A stretch of 64,000 nucleotides of DNA from Shinella curvata (GTDB lineage Bacteria > Pseudomonadota > Alphaproteobacteria > Rhizobiales > Rhizobiaceae), in NCBI RefSeq assembly GCF_022899935.1, contig NZ_JALJCJ010000005.1, positions 537,142 through 601,141 of the forward strand, read 5' to 3'. The notes under the pieces are model-generated. The model was not told where the DNA came from. It worked only from the letters and a program-made list of their open reading frames with translations, and ran no database searches. Positions 26,723 through 35,258 of this stretch are shown here, one piece after another. The position numbers and the translations under genes are program-made. The stretch's first letter is position 1. Each line of letters starts with the position of its first letter.

Positions 26723-26908
26723 GATTGTATGGAAAGGTTCCGGCTGGAGTTCGAAGGGGACGGCGCAACCACCGATATCATATCGCGTAAGCCGGCCTCG
26801 CTGGCCACCTCTGCGCTTGTGCCGGCACTTCGGACATTACATAGTCTATTCGCGAAAGATAGAGCGTGCGACCGCACGCCCGTTTGCGGGATCATAAGGC
26901 AGGGGCCA
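26723..26908. promoter_or_regulatory. Divergent intergenic region between the SpoIIE gene and the partner-switching operon
   Basis: A 186-base non-coding interval that must hold the promoters of both divergent units. It contains a small dyad GCGTGC-N4-GCACGC near 26860 and an A/T-richer stretch (CATTACATAGTCTATTC) around 26830-26850. No convincing -35/-10 pair or sigma-54 site was seen. Confidence 0.4.
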
Positions 26909-27427
26909 ATGGATCTGGGGGCAGCATCAACGGGAGCCGGCGAATATGCCGAGCTTCTCGAATTTGACATGGACATGGACGGCTTTGCCTCCAACTGGGC
27001 GTATTGCGACCGGGTATCGACCTATTTCGCGCGCATGATCAGCCACAACCGCAGCGACTCGCTGCTGTATTCCAACCTGTTCTCCTCCGCGCTCAACGAA
27101 TTGCTGGAAACCGTCTACCGGCTGCACGCCCCATCGGGCAGGTTCGTCTGCTCGGTTGCGCGCAAGGCGGCGAGCGAACGGATCGTTCTTACCGTCCCGG
27201 TCGACGCACGAACGGCCGAATTCTATCGCGGCGCCGTGAGGGTGCTCAACGAGGGCGACGTCGCCTCGCGCTACCACAATGCGCTCTTCACCGATGGTCC
27301 GCTTCAACCCAATATCGGCCTCCTGGAACTCGCCGTCGACTATGCCGCGCGCTTCTCCATAGAACCGGCCGACGGAAACGCCATCCGCCTCATCGCAGAT
27401 CTCAAGCTGGAGGAATCCGACGCATGA
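26909..27427 (+). CDS. slr1658-type HATPase-like regulator, degenerate ATP site
   Basis: A 172-residue protein that aligns with the intact slr1658-type protein encoded at 30964-31512. The shared N-box is NELLETVY here against NELLENAVKF there, losing the Asn, and the region GPLQPNIGLLELAVDYAA replaces the GSGLGLLTLMSDYGA G-box. It therefore looks like a HATPase-fold pseudo-kinase. The start is ATG 26909 after AGGGG. It opens the plus-strand operon, and its stop overlaps the next start as ATGA. The role is inferred to be a scaffold or partner for the STAS-like proteins. Confidence 0.7.
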   Translation: MDLGAASTGAGEYAELLEFDMDMDGFASNWAYCDRVSTYFARMISHNRSDSLLYSNLFSSALNELLETVYRLHAPSGRFVCSVARKAASERIVLTVPVDARTAEFYRGAVRVLNEGDVASRYHNALFTDGPLQPNIGLLELAVDYAARFSIEPADGNAIRLIADLKLEESDA

Positions 27428-28602
27428 TCGCCGACACGCTTGTCCAGACCTATAAGGTTTCCTTCGACGACAACAATCAGGAGTTCGCGCTTTCCGGCTC
27501 GCTGCGTCCCGAACGGGGCGCCGAGATGGAGGCCTGCATCCGCCTGCTTGAAACGTCGATCGCTTCGATACGCGGCACGTTCTACATCAATGTGAAACGC
27601 CTGGTGCGGCTCAACAATGTCGCTTTCCACGCCCTTGCCGGCGCGCTTCTGAAGGCGGCAGACGAGCGGCCGGACGTGAAGATCTCGATTATCACGTCAA
27701 GCGTCATCGGCTGGTCGACGAAAAAATTCGGCACGCTGACGGCCAAGAACCCGCGCATCGTCGTTGAGGAGTATGACAGCGAGTTCTATCCGGGCCAGTC
27801 CTTCCTCGAAGAGGGCGGCTTCGTGCCGGTGTTGCGCACGCAGACGAAGCTGACCTGGAAACACGAGCGCTCCATCCTGCCGCGCCATGGCCTGACGCCC
27901 GGCGTGACGATGGCCGACATCTGCTGCGGCATCGGCGATTTCGCCGTACTGGTCGCCAAGGAATTCGCCCCCTCGCGCATCGTGGCGCTCGACCATTCGA
28001 AGTCGAGCCTCGCCTATGCGCGCCAGGTCGCCAGCGAGTTCGACATCGGCGGCATCGAATACATCTATGGCGACGCCGCCGAAATGCTGCTGGAGGATGG
28101 CCAGTTCGACTTCGTCTCCTGCCGTCATGCATTGCAGATCTTCAACAAGCCGGAAATGATCGTCAGCGAACTGGTGCGCATCTGCAAGCCGGGCGGCCGG
28201 GTCTATGTTTCCAACGAAAAGATCTCCCAGTGCCTCGGCGAGCCGCGCGGTCCCTCCATCCAGTGGACCTACGAACAGCTTTCCAAGCTCTTTGCGGATT
28301 TCGACATGGACCTGGAGTTCGGTCCGAAAAGCTATCAGGCCCTGCAGAAGGCAGGCCTCGAGGACATCCGCATCGAAAGCTTCATGGTGACCAACCGCGA
28401 CGGCGATGCGCAGGCCTTTGCCGACATGGTCATGGCCTGGGAAGAGATGTTTGCCGGCGGCATGTGCGAAAAGCGCGGTGACGATGCCGCCTTCGTCGAA
28501 AAATTCCGCCGCGGTTTCGAGGATCATATCGCCGCAGCACTGCATCCGGGCGGCTATGCCGGTTGGCCGGTCTGGGTGGCCTCGGGGCGCAAGCCCCTAT
28601 GA
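27424..28602 (+). CDS. Fusion of an slr1659-type STAS-like domain with a SAM-dependent methyltransferase
   Basis: A 392-residue two-domain protein. Residues 1-120 align with the slr1659-type protein at 31543-31881 (for example IGWSTKKF against IPWQSKSL). The phospho-acceptor motif NSSG is NNVA here, residues 64-67, so it cannot be phosphorylated at the usual site. Residues 155-390 are a class I methyltransferase with motif I DICCGIGDFA (from about 165), acidic loop ALDHS, and CRHALQIF. It is translationally coupled at both ends (ATGA overlaps with the genes before and after). The methyl acceptor is unknown. Confidence 0.8.
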   Translation: MIADTLVQTYKVSFDDNNQEFALSGSLRPERGAEMEACIRLLETSIASIRGTFYINVKRLVRLNNVAFHALAGALLKAADERPDVKISIITSSVIGWSTKKFGTLTAKNPRIVVEEYDSEFYPGQSFLEEGGFVPVLRTQTKLTWKHERSILPRHGLTPGVTMADICCGIGDFAVLVAKEFAPSRIVALDHSKSSLAYARQVASEFDIGGIEYIYGDAAEMLLEDGQFDFVSCRHALQIFNKPEMIVSELVRICKPGGRVYVSNEKISQCLGEPRGPSIQWTYEQLSKLFADFDMDLEFGPKSYQALQKAGLEDIRIESFMVTNRDGDAQAFADMVMAWEEMFAGGMCEKRGDDAAFVEKFRRGFEDHIAAALHPGGYAGWPVWVASGRKPL

Positions 28603-30959
28603 GCGACGTCGCGGAAACCAACCCCTCGCGCTGGGGGTTCTCCCTCACCTCTTTCCGAGCGAAGTTCGTTCTGGTCGTCGGCGGTGCCGTGCTGGTGGAT
28701 CTGCTGGTCGCCGGCGGCATCGCGCTGTGGAACGTCAACCGTCTTTCCACCAATGCGATGGATGAAGTCGGCCGCGGCCTGGAAAAGGCGAATATCGAAT
28801 ACCTCCAGAACTACATCGAAACGACGGTCGAGCGCACCGACCTGCTGCTCGAGCGGTATCATTCGGAGGTAAGCGGTCTTGCCGGGTCCATGCAGACCCT
28901 GATGGACAACCCCTCGCTCTATGACAAGCTCGGCGAGCAGTTGCAGGGCGACGGCAAGCTAACGACGCCGCTCACCTACAACCAGGCCGGAAACTGGTGG
29001 CAGAACCAGCCGGGGGAAGCCTCCGCCGTTACCGTCTGGGGCTATCTGCTCGACGACAACAAGCAGCCGACACCCGAGGCCATGAAGACCGTGCGCGACA
29101 GCGCCGCCTTCAACCTCGTCGGTCCGAGCTTCCTTTCCGCCGGCCCGCCGAAGCTGCAGATGTATTACATCGGCCCGCGCGAAAACCCGATCCTCCGCTC
29201 GACGCCCTATAACGACCAGGGTTCCGTCTTCGACAAGGTCTATCCCGGCCACAACCAGACGAACTGGTGGGACTTCTATTTCCCCGGCCTCTATGAAACC
29301 TGGCAATCATGGCTTGCCAACCCGTCCGAGCGCCCGGTCGACAGCCCGATCACGATGCTGTCGCCCTATCTCGACGGTATCACGGGCAAGATCATCGTCA
29401 GCTTCTTCCAGCCGCTGACGACACCCGACCGCAAGGAGCTCAACGGCATCGTCGGCGTGGATCTGACGCTCGACCAGCTTGCCGACATCGTCAAGAGCGT
29501 GAAGATCGCCGAGACCGGCTTCGCCTTCCTCACCATGTCGAACGGCAACGTTCTGGCCGTCACCGAACAGGGCGAGAAGACTCTCGGCCTCAAGATCAAC
29601 AACGAGGCCGGCTTCGACCGCCGGCTGGCTCATAGCAGCCAACCGGCGCTCGCCTCGCTTGCCATGCCCTCCGACAAGGAAACCGTGCTCACCACGCTGA
29701 CGCTGAAGGAGAACGGCGAGGACGTGCCCTACGTCGTGCTCATGAAGCAGCTCGACGCCGAAAACCTCTATACCGGCAAGGTGCCGGTCACCCGTGAGGT
29801 CATGTCGCTGGGCTTCATGGTGCCGGAGCACGAAATCTACGCCTCGCTGATCGCGGCCAAGGAAGGTATTTCCGACGAGACGCGTCAGGTCGTGAGCTGG
29901 CAGATCGGCACGGTCATCCTGTCGCTGCTCGTCGTGCTCTCGGCCGTCTTCGCCATTTCCGGCCGCATTACCGCCGGCCTCAGGGCGCTAGCGGATGCCG
30001 CGCAGCGGCTGCAGAACAAGGACTATTCGGTACGCGTCGCCATTCCCGCGCGCGACGAGGTGGCCGCCGTGGGCGTGGCTTTCAACCGCATGGCGGAAGA
30101 GATCAGCTACCATACGGAAAACCTTGAAAACCTCGTGGCCGAGCGCACGAAGGCGCTTGAAACCGCCAATGGCGAAATCAACGCGCTGAACGCAAAGCTG
30201 AAAAGCGAAAACCTGCGCCTCGGCGCCGAACTCGACGTCGCCCGGCATATCCAGATGATGGTCCTGCCGAAGCGCGACGAGCTGGACGAGATCAAGGGCA
30301 TCGATGTCTCCGGCTACATGGAGCCCGCCGACGAGGTGGGTGGCGACTATTTCGACGTGCTGCATGACGAGCGTCGCATGAAGGTCGGCATCGGCGACGT
30401 CACCGGCCATGGCCTGGAAAGCGGCGTGCTCATGCTGATGGTACAGTCCGTGGCTCGCGCATTGCAGGAACAGGGCGACGAGAATCCGCGCGAATTCCTC
30501 GAGGTCCTGAATCGGGCCGTCTTCAAGAACATCCAGCGCACCAAGACGGACAAGCATCTCTCGCTTGCCTTCCTCGACTACGAGGACCGCAAGATGACGC
30601 TTTCCGGCCAGCACGAGGAAGTGCTCGTGCTGCGCGACAATGACGAGGTCGAGCGCATCGATACGATCGACCTCGGCTTCCCCATCGGCCTTGAAAGCGA
30701 CATCGGTCCGTTCGTCGGCACGCACGAATTCCCCTTCGATTCCGGCGACGTCATCGTGCTGCACACGGACGGCGTCACCGAGGCGGAAAATCCGGCGGGC
30801 GAGCTGTTCGGCTTCGACCGGCTGTGCGAGAGCGCCAGACGGCACCGCCAGAAGGATGCCGACGCGATCAAGGACGGCATCATTTCCGACCTGATGGCCC
30901 ATATCGGCACGCAGAAGATCCACGACGACATCACGCTCGTCGTCATGAAACACAGGTAA
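28599..30959 (+). CDS. Membrane-bound SpoIIE-type phosphatase (Cache-HAMP-coiled coil-PP2C)
   Basis: A 786-residue sensor phosphatase. Membrane helices at about 22-44 and 433-454 enclose a large periplasmic region with Cache-like features (GKIIVSFFQPL, GIVGVDLTLDQLADIV). HAMP follows (455-507), then a coiled coil (505-550) and a SpoIIE/PP2C domain. Metal motifs are intact: GGDYFDV (Asp583), GIGDVTGHG (Asp600), HTDGVTEAENP and DDITLVVM. It should sense an external ligand and dephosphorylate STAS partners such as the slr1659-type protein downstream. The ATG overlaps the previous stop (ATGA), and the next gene follows after four bases. Confidence 0.9.
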   Translation: MSDVAETNPSRWGFSLTSFRAKFVLVVGGAVLVDLLVAGGIALWNVNRLSTNAMDEVGRGLEKANIEYLQNYIETTVERTDLLLERYHSEVSGLAGSMQTLMDNPSLYDKLGEQLQGDGKLTTPLTYNQAGNWWQNQPGEASAVTVWGYLLDDNKQPTPEAMKTVRDSAAFNLVGPSFLSAGPPKLQMYYIGPRENPILRSTPYNDQGSVFDKVYPGHNQTNWWDFYFPGLYETWQSWLANPSERPVDSPITMLSPYLDGITGKIIVSFFQPLTTPDRKELNGIVGVDLTLDQLADIVKSVKIAETGFAFLTMSNGNVLAVTEQGEKTLGLKINNEAGFDRRLAHSSQPALASLAMPSDKETVLTTLTLKENGEDVPYVVLMKQLDAENLYTGKVPVTREVMSLGFMVPEHEIYASLIAAKEGISDETRQVVSWQIGTVILSLLVVLSAVFAISGRITAGLRALADAAQRLQNKDYSVRVAIPARDEVAAVGVAFNRMAEEISYHTENLENLVAERTKALETANGEINALNAKLKSENLRLGAELDVARHIQMMVLPKRDELDEIKGIDVSGYMEPADEVGGDYFDVLHDERRMKVGIGDVTGHGLESGVLMLMVQSVARALQEQGDENPREFLEVLNRAVFKNIQRTKTDKHLSLAFLDYEDRKMTLSGQHEEVLVLRDNDEVERIDTIDLGFPIGLESDIGPFVGTHEFPFDSGDVIVLHTDGVTEAENPAGELFGFDRLCESARRHRQKDADAIKDGIISDLMAHIGTQKIHDDITLVVMKHR

Positions 30960-30963
30960 CGCG

Positions 30964-31512
30964 ATGGAAGCAACATTCGGACAGGTGGACCTCACCAACG
31001 GCGCCGACGCGCTGCAGAACCGCATCCGTCTTGCCGACGGCCCGCTCGAACTCGCCTGGCAACATTGCGGCGTGACGTCGGAATTCCTCGGCGATTTCTT
31101 TGCCCTGCGCCGCGCGGCGGAGGGCGGCGACTACAACGAGGCGCGCCACAGTATCGGCTACCTTACCAACGAACTGCTCGAGAACGCGGTGAAATTCCGC
31201 CGCGGCGCAGACATCACACTGGAGGCATCGCTGGAAGGCAGCTCGTTCGAGATCCGTATCAGCAACGTCATCACCAGCGAGACCGCGGGCCGTTTCCAGG
31301 CGCTGCTGGCCGACCTGACGACGCGCGATCCGGGCGAGCTTCTGATCGAACGTATCGAACAGAACGCCGAGAACATGGAATCGAGCGGTTCGGGACTTGG
31401 CCTGCTCACCCTAATGAGCGACTATGGCGCCCGTCTCGGCTGGCGCTTCCAGCCGGCGGCAGGTACGGATGTCCTGCGCCTCGACACCTACGCCGCGCTC
31501 GACATCGTCTGA
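30964..31512 (+). CDS. slr1658-type HATPase-like regulator (intact ATP-site motifs)
   Basis: A 182-residue HATPase-fold protein with N-box TNELLENAVKF and G-box SGSGLGLLTLMSDYG, suggesting an RsbW-like serine kinase acting on STAS-like proteins. It is paralogous to the degenerate copy at 26909-27427. It lies four bases after the SpoIIE gene and 30 bases before the STAS-like gene, the order expected of a phosphatase, kinase and antagonist set. Kinase activity is inferred from the fold and neighbours only. Confidence 0.75.
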   Translation: MEATFGQVDLTNGADALQNRIRLADGPLELAWQHCGVTSEFLGDFFALRRAAEGGDYNEARHSIGYLTNELLENAVKFRRGADITLEASLEGSSFEIRISNVITSETAGRFQALLADLTTRDPGELLIERIEQNAENMESSGSGLGLLTLMSDYGARLGWRFQPAAGTDVLRLDTYAALDIV

Positions 31513-31542
31513 GCGGACATCACCGGGAGTTTATTACAGAAA

Positions 31543-31881
31543 ATGGAAATCAAGACCAACGAATACCGGGTTTGGAGCGAGGGTGCGACGATCCACTACG
31601 AAGGCACGATGCGCCTTTCCGGTACGGAAGCCTATGCGCCCATCCTCGATCTGATGCAGCAGGTGCTGAACGACAAGCCGGACACCATCACGCTCGACCT
31701 GTCGAGCCTGGAATTCCTGAACAGCTCCGGCATCAACCTGCTCGCCAAATTCACCATCGACGTGCGCAAGCAGCCGGGCATCGGCCTGATGGTCAAGGGC
31801 AGCACGCAGATCCCGTGGCAGTCGAAGTCGCTGCCGAACCTGAAGAAGCTGCATCCGGCGGTCAATCTGGTCATCGCCTGA
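31543..31881 (+). CDS. slr1659-type STAS-like antagonist
   Basis: A 112-residue single-domain protein with a STAS-like core ([22 protein letters not shown]). Ser61/Ser62 in NSSG are the expected phosphorylation site, intact here but lost in the methyltransferase fusion (27424-28602). It is the last gene of the plus-strand operon, and its 3' end overlaps the convergent Ser/Thr kinase gene by 11 bases. It is predicted to be phosphorylated by the slr1658-type protein and dephosphorylated by one of the SpoIIE proteins. Confidence 0.8.
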   Translation: MEIKTNEYRVWSEGATIHYEGTMRLSGTEAYAPILDLMQQVLNDKPDTITLDLSSLEFLNSSGINLLAKFTIDVRKQPGIGLMVKGSTQIPWQSKSLPNLKKLHPAVNLVIA

Positions 31882-32614
31882 CGGTCAGGCGCCGCACGAA
31901 ATCGGCGGCGGCGGGACGCCCCGCCGCAGACCCCAGCCCGGCTTTGAGCAAGCCGGCAAGAGCGGGATCGTCCCGCACACACGTCGCCGGCATTGCGAAA
32001 GCCGGGGGCTCTCCCGCCCGCCTGAGACGCAGCACCGTATCCGCATCCCCCGCATAGGGCTTTTCTCCCGTCAACAGAAACAGACCGAGCGCCGAGAAGG
32101 ACCAGATATCCGCCGCAGGCCCGACGGCTCCGCCAAAAAGCTGCTCCGGCGCCATCCATGCCGGGGTTCCGGACAGTTCCGCTTGCTGGAGATCGTCGTC
32201 CGGAGTGCCGGCAATGCCGAAATCGATGAGAACAGGCGTCGCGCCGCGAAACAGCACATGCGCCGGCTTGATGTCGCGATGGACGATGCCTCGCGCGTGA
32301 ATGAACGCGAGCGCATCGGCAAGCGCCAGCAGAATGGCCCGCACCGCAGCAGGGTCGAGGCCCCGATGTTGGAGAGACCGGGCCTCCAGCGCGTCGAAGG
32401 CGATCCAGTCGTCGCCTTCGGCAAGCAGCCGCGGCAGGGAGGGGTGCCGCAACAGACGTGCGAAACGGCGTTCCCGCTCGAAGCGCCTGAGCGCGATGAT
32501 ATCGCCTGCATCGGCGAGGCGCTTGACAACGGTCTGGTCCCCACCCGCCGGGCGATAGACCAGCACCGGGCCGCTCCCGCGCAGGATCTCGCCGGCGTCA
32601 GGCGCACCGGCCAT
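31871..32614 (-). CDS. Soluble Ser/Thr protein kinase (Hanks type)
   Basis: A 247-residue minimal kinase: VVK Lys in QTVVKRL, catalytic loop [11 protein letters not shown], metal loop IDFGIAG and activation segment [10 protein letters not shown]. The glycine-rich loop (GSGPVLVYR) is atypical. It has no membrane segment or sensor domain, unlike PpkA of well-studied T6SSs. ATG 32614 (CGGAG upstream) overlaps the stop of the methyltransferase gene; GTG 32641 is the alternative. It is the last gene of the minus T6SS arm, so it probably phosphorylates the FHA-linked T6SS machinery. Confidence 0.88.
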   Translation of the reverse strand: MAGAPDAGEILRGSGPVLVYRPAGGDQTVVKRLADAGDIIALRRFERERRFARLLRHPSLPRLLAEGDDWIAFDALEARSLQHRGLDPAAVRAILLALADALAFIHARGIVHRDIKPAHVLFRGATPVLIDFGIAGTPDDDLQQAELSGTPAWMAPEQLFGGAVGPAADIWSFSALGLFLLTGEKPYAGDADTVLRLRRAGEPPAFAMPATCVRDDPALAGLLKAGLGSAAGRPAAADFVRRLTVRR

Positions 32615-32616
32615 GA

Positions 32617-34155
32617 TCAGATAGCTCCGACCCGCCGCCACATCGGCAGGGCTATGGTCAGGATGAGATCGACGTTCTCCCTGATGACGGCAAGCACCTC
32701 CGCCTCGTCTTCGATGGGCACGCCCTCGTTGCGCAACTTGTCGCCGCGCGCCTCAAGCAGCGTCCGGATAGCCTTCGTGACGGCATCCGCTTCCGGCGCG
32801 ACACCGTCGAGCAGCACCTCATAGGCCAGCATCTCGAAAAGCCGCACCGTGATACCGGAGCCGAGCCCGGCAGCGGCAAGCGCGCAGACGGCCCGGCCCT
32901 CATCGGCGCAGATGGCAAGATGGGCGCGATTGTAGCGTCGCACCGCCGCGATCGCCGCCTCGCTCTCGGCGTTGGGCAAGGCCATCGCCTGGCGCGAGCC
33001 GATCAGCATGCCCAGAACCTCGCGTTCCGTGGCGCTGGATCCATCCGCCTCGGGCAGGCTGCGCAATTCGCCGATCGTCATCGGCTTCTCGACAAGTGCC
33101 CGCAGCGCGGGGCCATAAAAGCTCTCGTTCAGAGTCGCCTCGCCGACCGGCACCTTCACCGAAAGTTTGATCGCCGACGGTGGAACGACGAGGCAGAGGC
33201 TTCGCGCCGCCAGCCGTTTTTCCAGCCGCCGCGCCGCAATCGGGCGCGGCCCGCGCATATAGATGTCGCGGCGGAAACTACGGACGAGGAAATAGTCCCG
33301 CGCGGTTTCTGCATAGGATGCGGGGAAACTTTCGACCAGACGACGCTGCTCGTCGGTCATGGAAAGATCCGGATAGTTCTCGAAGAGATTGGCCGTCGCC
33401 ACAAACGAGAGTTTTGCTTCCGCGAGGTCCTGGGCGACATCCACCTGATAGCAGGGCGACCAATGGGCGTTGAGATACTCGTGGCTGAGATAGGCGGTGC
33501 CCTCGCCACGCTCCTTGTCGAGCTTGTCCAGCATTTCGACCGGGATCATGTCGGCACCGGCGTCGGTGAAGGCGCGGGCGATATCGAGCGCCTTCATGAC
33601 GCGCCGGTCACTGCGGTCGGTGTCGAGCGAGGCGGCAAGACGCAGAAGCCGCTGCATCGGCATGGAGGGCGTCCAGCGCGGCAGGGCATTGTAGGTCACG
33701 TAGAACAGCCCGCCGGGCTTGAGATATTTGGCCGCGAACGCGGCGATGTAGCGGCGGTTCTCCGAGCTCACCCAGCTCCAGACGCCATGCGCCGCGATAT
33801 AGTCGAACATCGGCAGGTCGCCGGGTTTTCCACCTGCCAGGTCCTCGAAGGAGGCCTCCTCCAGACGAATGTTGCCGACACCGCCAGCCGCCGCCAGCGC
33901 ACGGCCACGCGCGATATGCGCCGGATTGAAATCGAAGCCCCAGACATCGGCCTGCGGGTTGGCGGCAGCGATGGTCAGTGCCGTCTCACCGACGCCACAA
34001 CCCAGTTCGCAGTAGGAGAAGGGCTCCCCCTCGCCGACCGGCGGCTCCACGCCGCGCAGAAGACAGGCGACATCGAGATGGGCAGGCGTCTGCTCGGCAT
34101 AGAAGCCGGGCAGATATTCAATGTCGGAGACGTAGCCTTGCGTCCAGTCGTTCAT
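32617..34155 (-). CDS. SAM-dependent methyltransferase with C-terminal regulatory domain
   Basis: A 512-residue protein. The first 230 residues form a class I methyltransferase with motif I YCELGCGVGETAL (about 46-58) and motif II-like WGFDFNPAHI. The remaining 280 residues match the methyltransferase regulatory domain type (NESFYGPALRALVEKPMTIGEL region). It starts 11 bases after tssG and its stop overlaps the kinase gene, so it belongs to the T6SS operon. A protein-methylating role on the apparatus or an effector is possible but undemonstrated. Confidence 0.82.
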   Translation of the reverse strand: MNDWTQGYVSDIEYLPGFYAEQTPAHLDVACLLRGVEPPVGEGEPFSYCELGCGVGETALTIAAANPQADVWGFDFNPAHIARGRALAAAGGVGNIRLEEASFEDLAGGKPGDLPMFDYIAAHGVWSWVSSENRRYIAAFAAKYLKPGGLFYVTYNALPRWTPSMPMQRLLRLAASLDTDRSDRRVMKALDIARAFTDAGADMIPVEMLDKLDKERGEGTAYLSHEYLNAHWSPCYQVDVAQDLAEAKLSFVATANLFENYPDLSMTDEQRRLVESFPASYAETARDYFLVRSFRRDIYMRGPRPIAARRLEKRLAARSLCLVVPPSAIKLSVKVPVGEATLNESFYGPALRALVEKPMTIGELRSLPEADGSSATEREVLGMLIGSRQAMALPNAESEAAIAAVRRYNRAHLAICADEGRAVCALAAAGLGSGITVRLFEMLAYEVLLDGVAPEADAVTKAIRTLLEARGDKLRNEGVPIEDEAEVLAVIRENVDLILTIALPMWRRVGAI

Positions 34156-34166
34156 GGGCAGTCCTG

Positions 34167-35258
34167 TCAGGTAAGATGCGGCGGCGGGCGGAAAGCGACG
34201 GTGGCGGGAGCTGTGCGCGGACGCGCCTGATGGAGCCAGGTGTTCCAGCCGAGACGGCTCGCCTTCGGTGCTTCGCGGCTTCCGCCAAGACGAAGGCTGG
34301 GCACCTGCTCCGGCCTCAGCTCGAGGCGGATGTTGAACATCTTGTCGGCACCGAGCGCGCTGGCGGCGAGATCCGTCAGCAGCCGCGATCGGCGACCATC
34401 CGGCAGCAGCGCGCGAAAATCGGGATAGTCCAGCGCCTCGACATGCAGCGTGACGGCGGACTGGATATCGAAGGTCTTCACGCCGATCACGGCATCGTCG
34501 CCGAGCCGGGCGAAGGCGCCGCGCGGCTGGGCGCGATCCGGAAGGCGCGTGCGGTCGGAAGGCGCGATCGGATACCATTCGCCGGCAAATTGCTCGACGC
34601 GCAGCCTGTGGCCGAGCGCGCCCGCCAGCGCCCGCTCGATGGCAACCGCCGAACGGCCCTGACGCCCCAGAAGCCCGCCGAAGAAGACAAAGGTGTGGTC
34701 GCCCACCCCGGTTCGGTTCGTCATGGCCGGCAAGCCGAGGCCCACGATGGATTTCAACGCATGGTCGATCGTAGCCGGCACCCCCACCTGCGCCGTCCGC
34801 TCGCGCTCGATAACCGGGCGATACTTGGCCCAGGCGTTGAACAACAGGCCGGACAGCCTGTTGTTGAAGACATCGAAGAATTCGCGCAGGGCGAAATTGC
34901 GCTCTCGCACGCTCATCTGCACGAGCTCGCTCAAGGCATGGGGCAGCACACCCGAGGGACCGGTGAGGCCGACCAGCGTCTGCGTCATCTCCACAGGGCC
35001 ACCACCACGCGGCCGGCGCACCGAAAGCACTTCCGCCGAGGCGAAACCGAGGGGCACCGACGAGCGGATTTTCAGCGTTGCACGCTCCGGATCGACCCCC
35101 TGCCCCACCGGATCGACCGGCGGATGGGCAAGGTCGCGTCCCTCCCGCGCGCCAAGCGCCTCCAGCAGCCGGACCATCTGGAACAGCTCGAAATCCTGCG
35201 GCGCATCGAAGGCCCGCGAGATCAGAGAAGAATGCGATCGCCTGCCCGTGCCGGCCAT
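34167..35258 (-). CDS. tssG: T6SS baseplate protein TssG
   Basis: A 363-residue TssG (VasB/ImpH) with the usual opening (FDAPQDFELFQMVRLLEAL) and the conserved middle part (VEMTQTLVGLTGPSGVLPHALSELV, FFDVFNNRLSGLLFNAWAKYRP). TssG clamps TssF in the baseplate wedge. The start ATG 35258 lies 37 bases inside the end of tssF, a common arrangement, and is preceded by GGAAAG. Confidence 0.93.
   Translation of the reverse strand: MAGTGRRSHSSLISRAFDAPQDFELFQMVRLLEALGAREGRDLAHPPVDPVGQGVDPERATLKIRSSVPLGFASAEVLSVRRPRGGGPVEMTQTLVGLTGPSGVLPHALSELVQMSVRERNFALREFFDVFNNRLSGLLFNAWAKYRPVIERERTAQVGVPATIDHALKSIVGLGLPAMTNRTGVGDHTFVFFGGLLGRQGRSAVAIERALAGALGHRLRVEQFAGEWYPIAPSDRTRLPDRAQPRGAFARLGDDAVIGVKTFDIQSAVTLHVEALDYPDFRALLPDGRRSRLLTDLAASALGADKMFNIRLELRPEQVPSLRLGGSREAPKASRLGWNTWLHQARPRTAPATVAFRPPPHLT

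Noticed and set aside
34156..34578. N-terminal extension of the methyltransferase gene into tssG
   Set aside because: The added 141 residues are Arg/Pro-rich shadow sequence of tssG; the ATG at 34155 gives a normal methyltransferase start.
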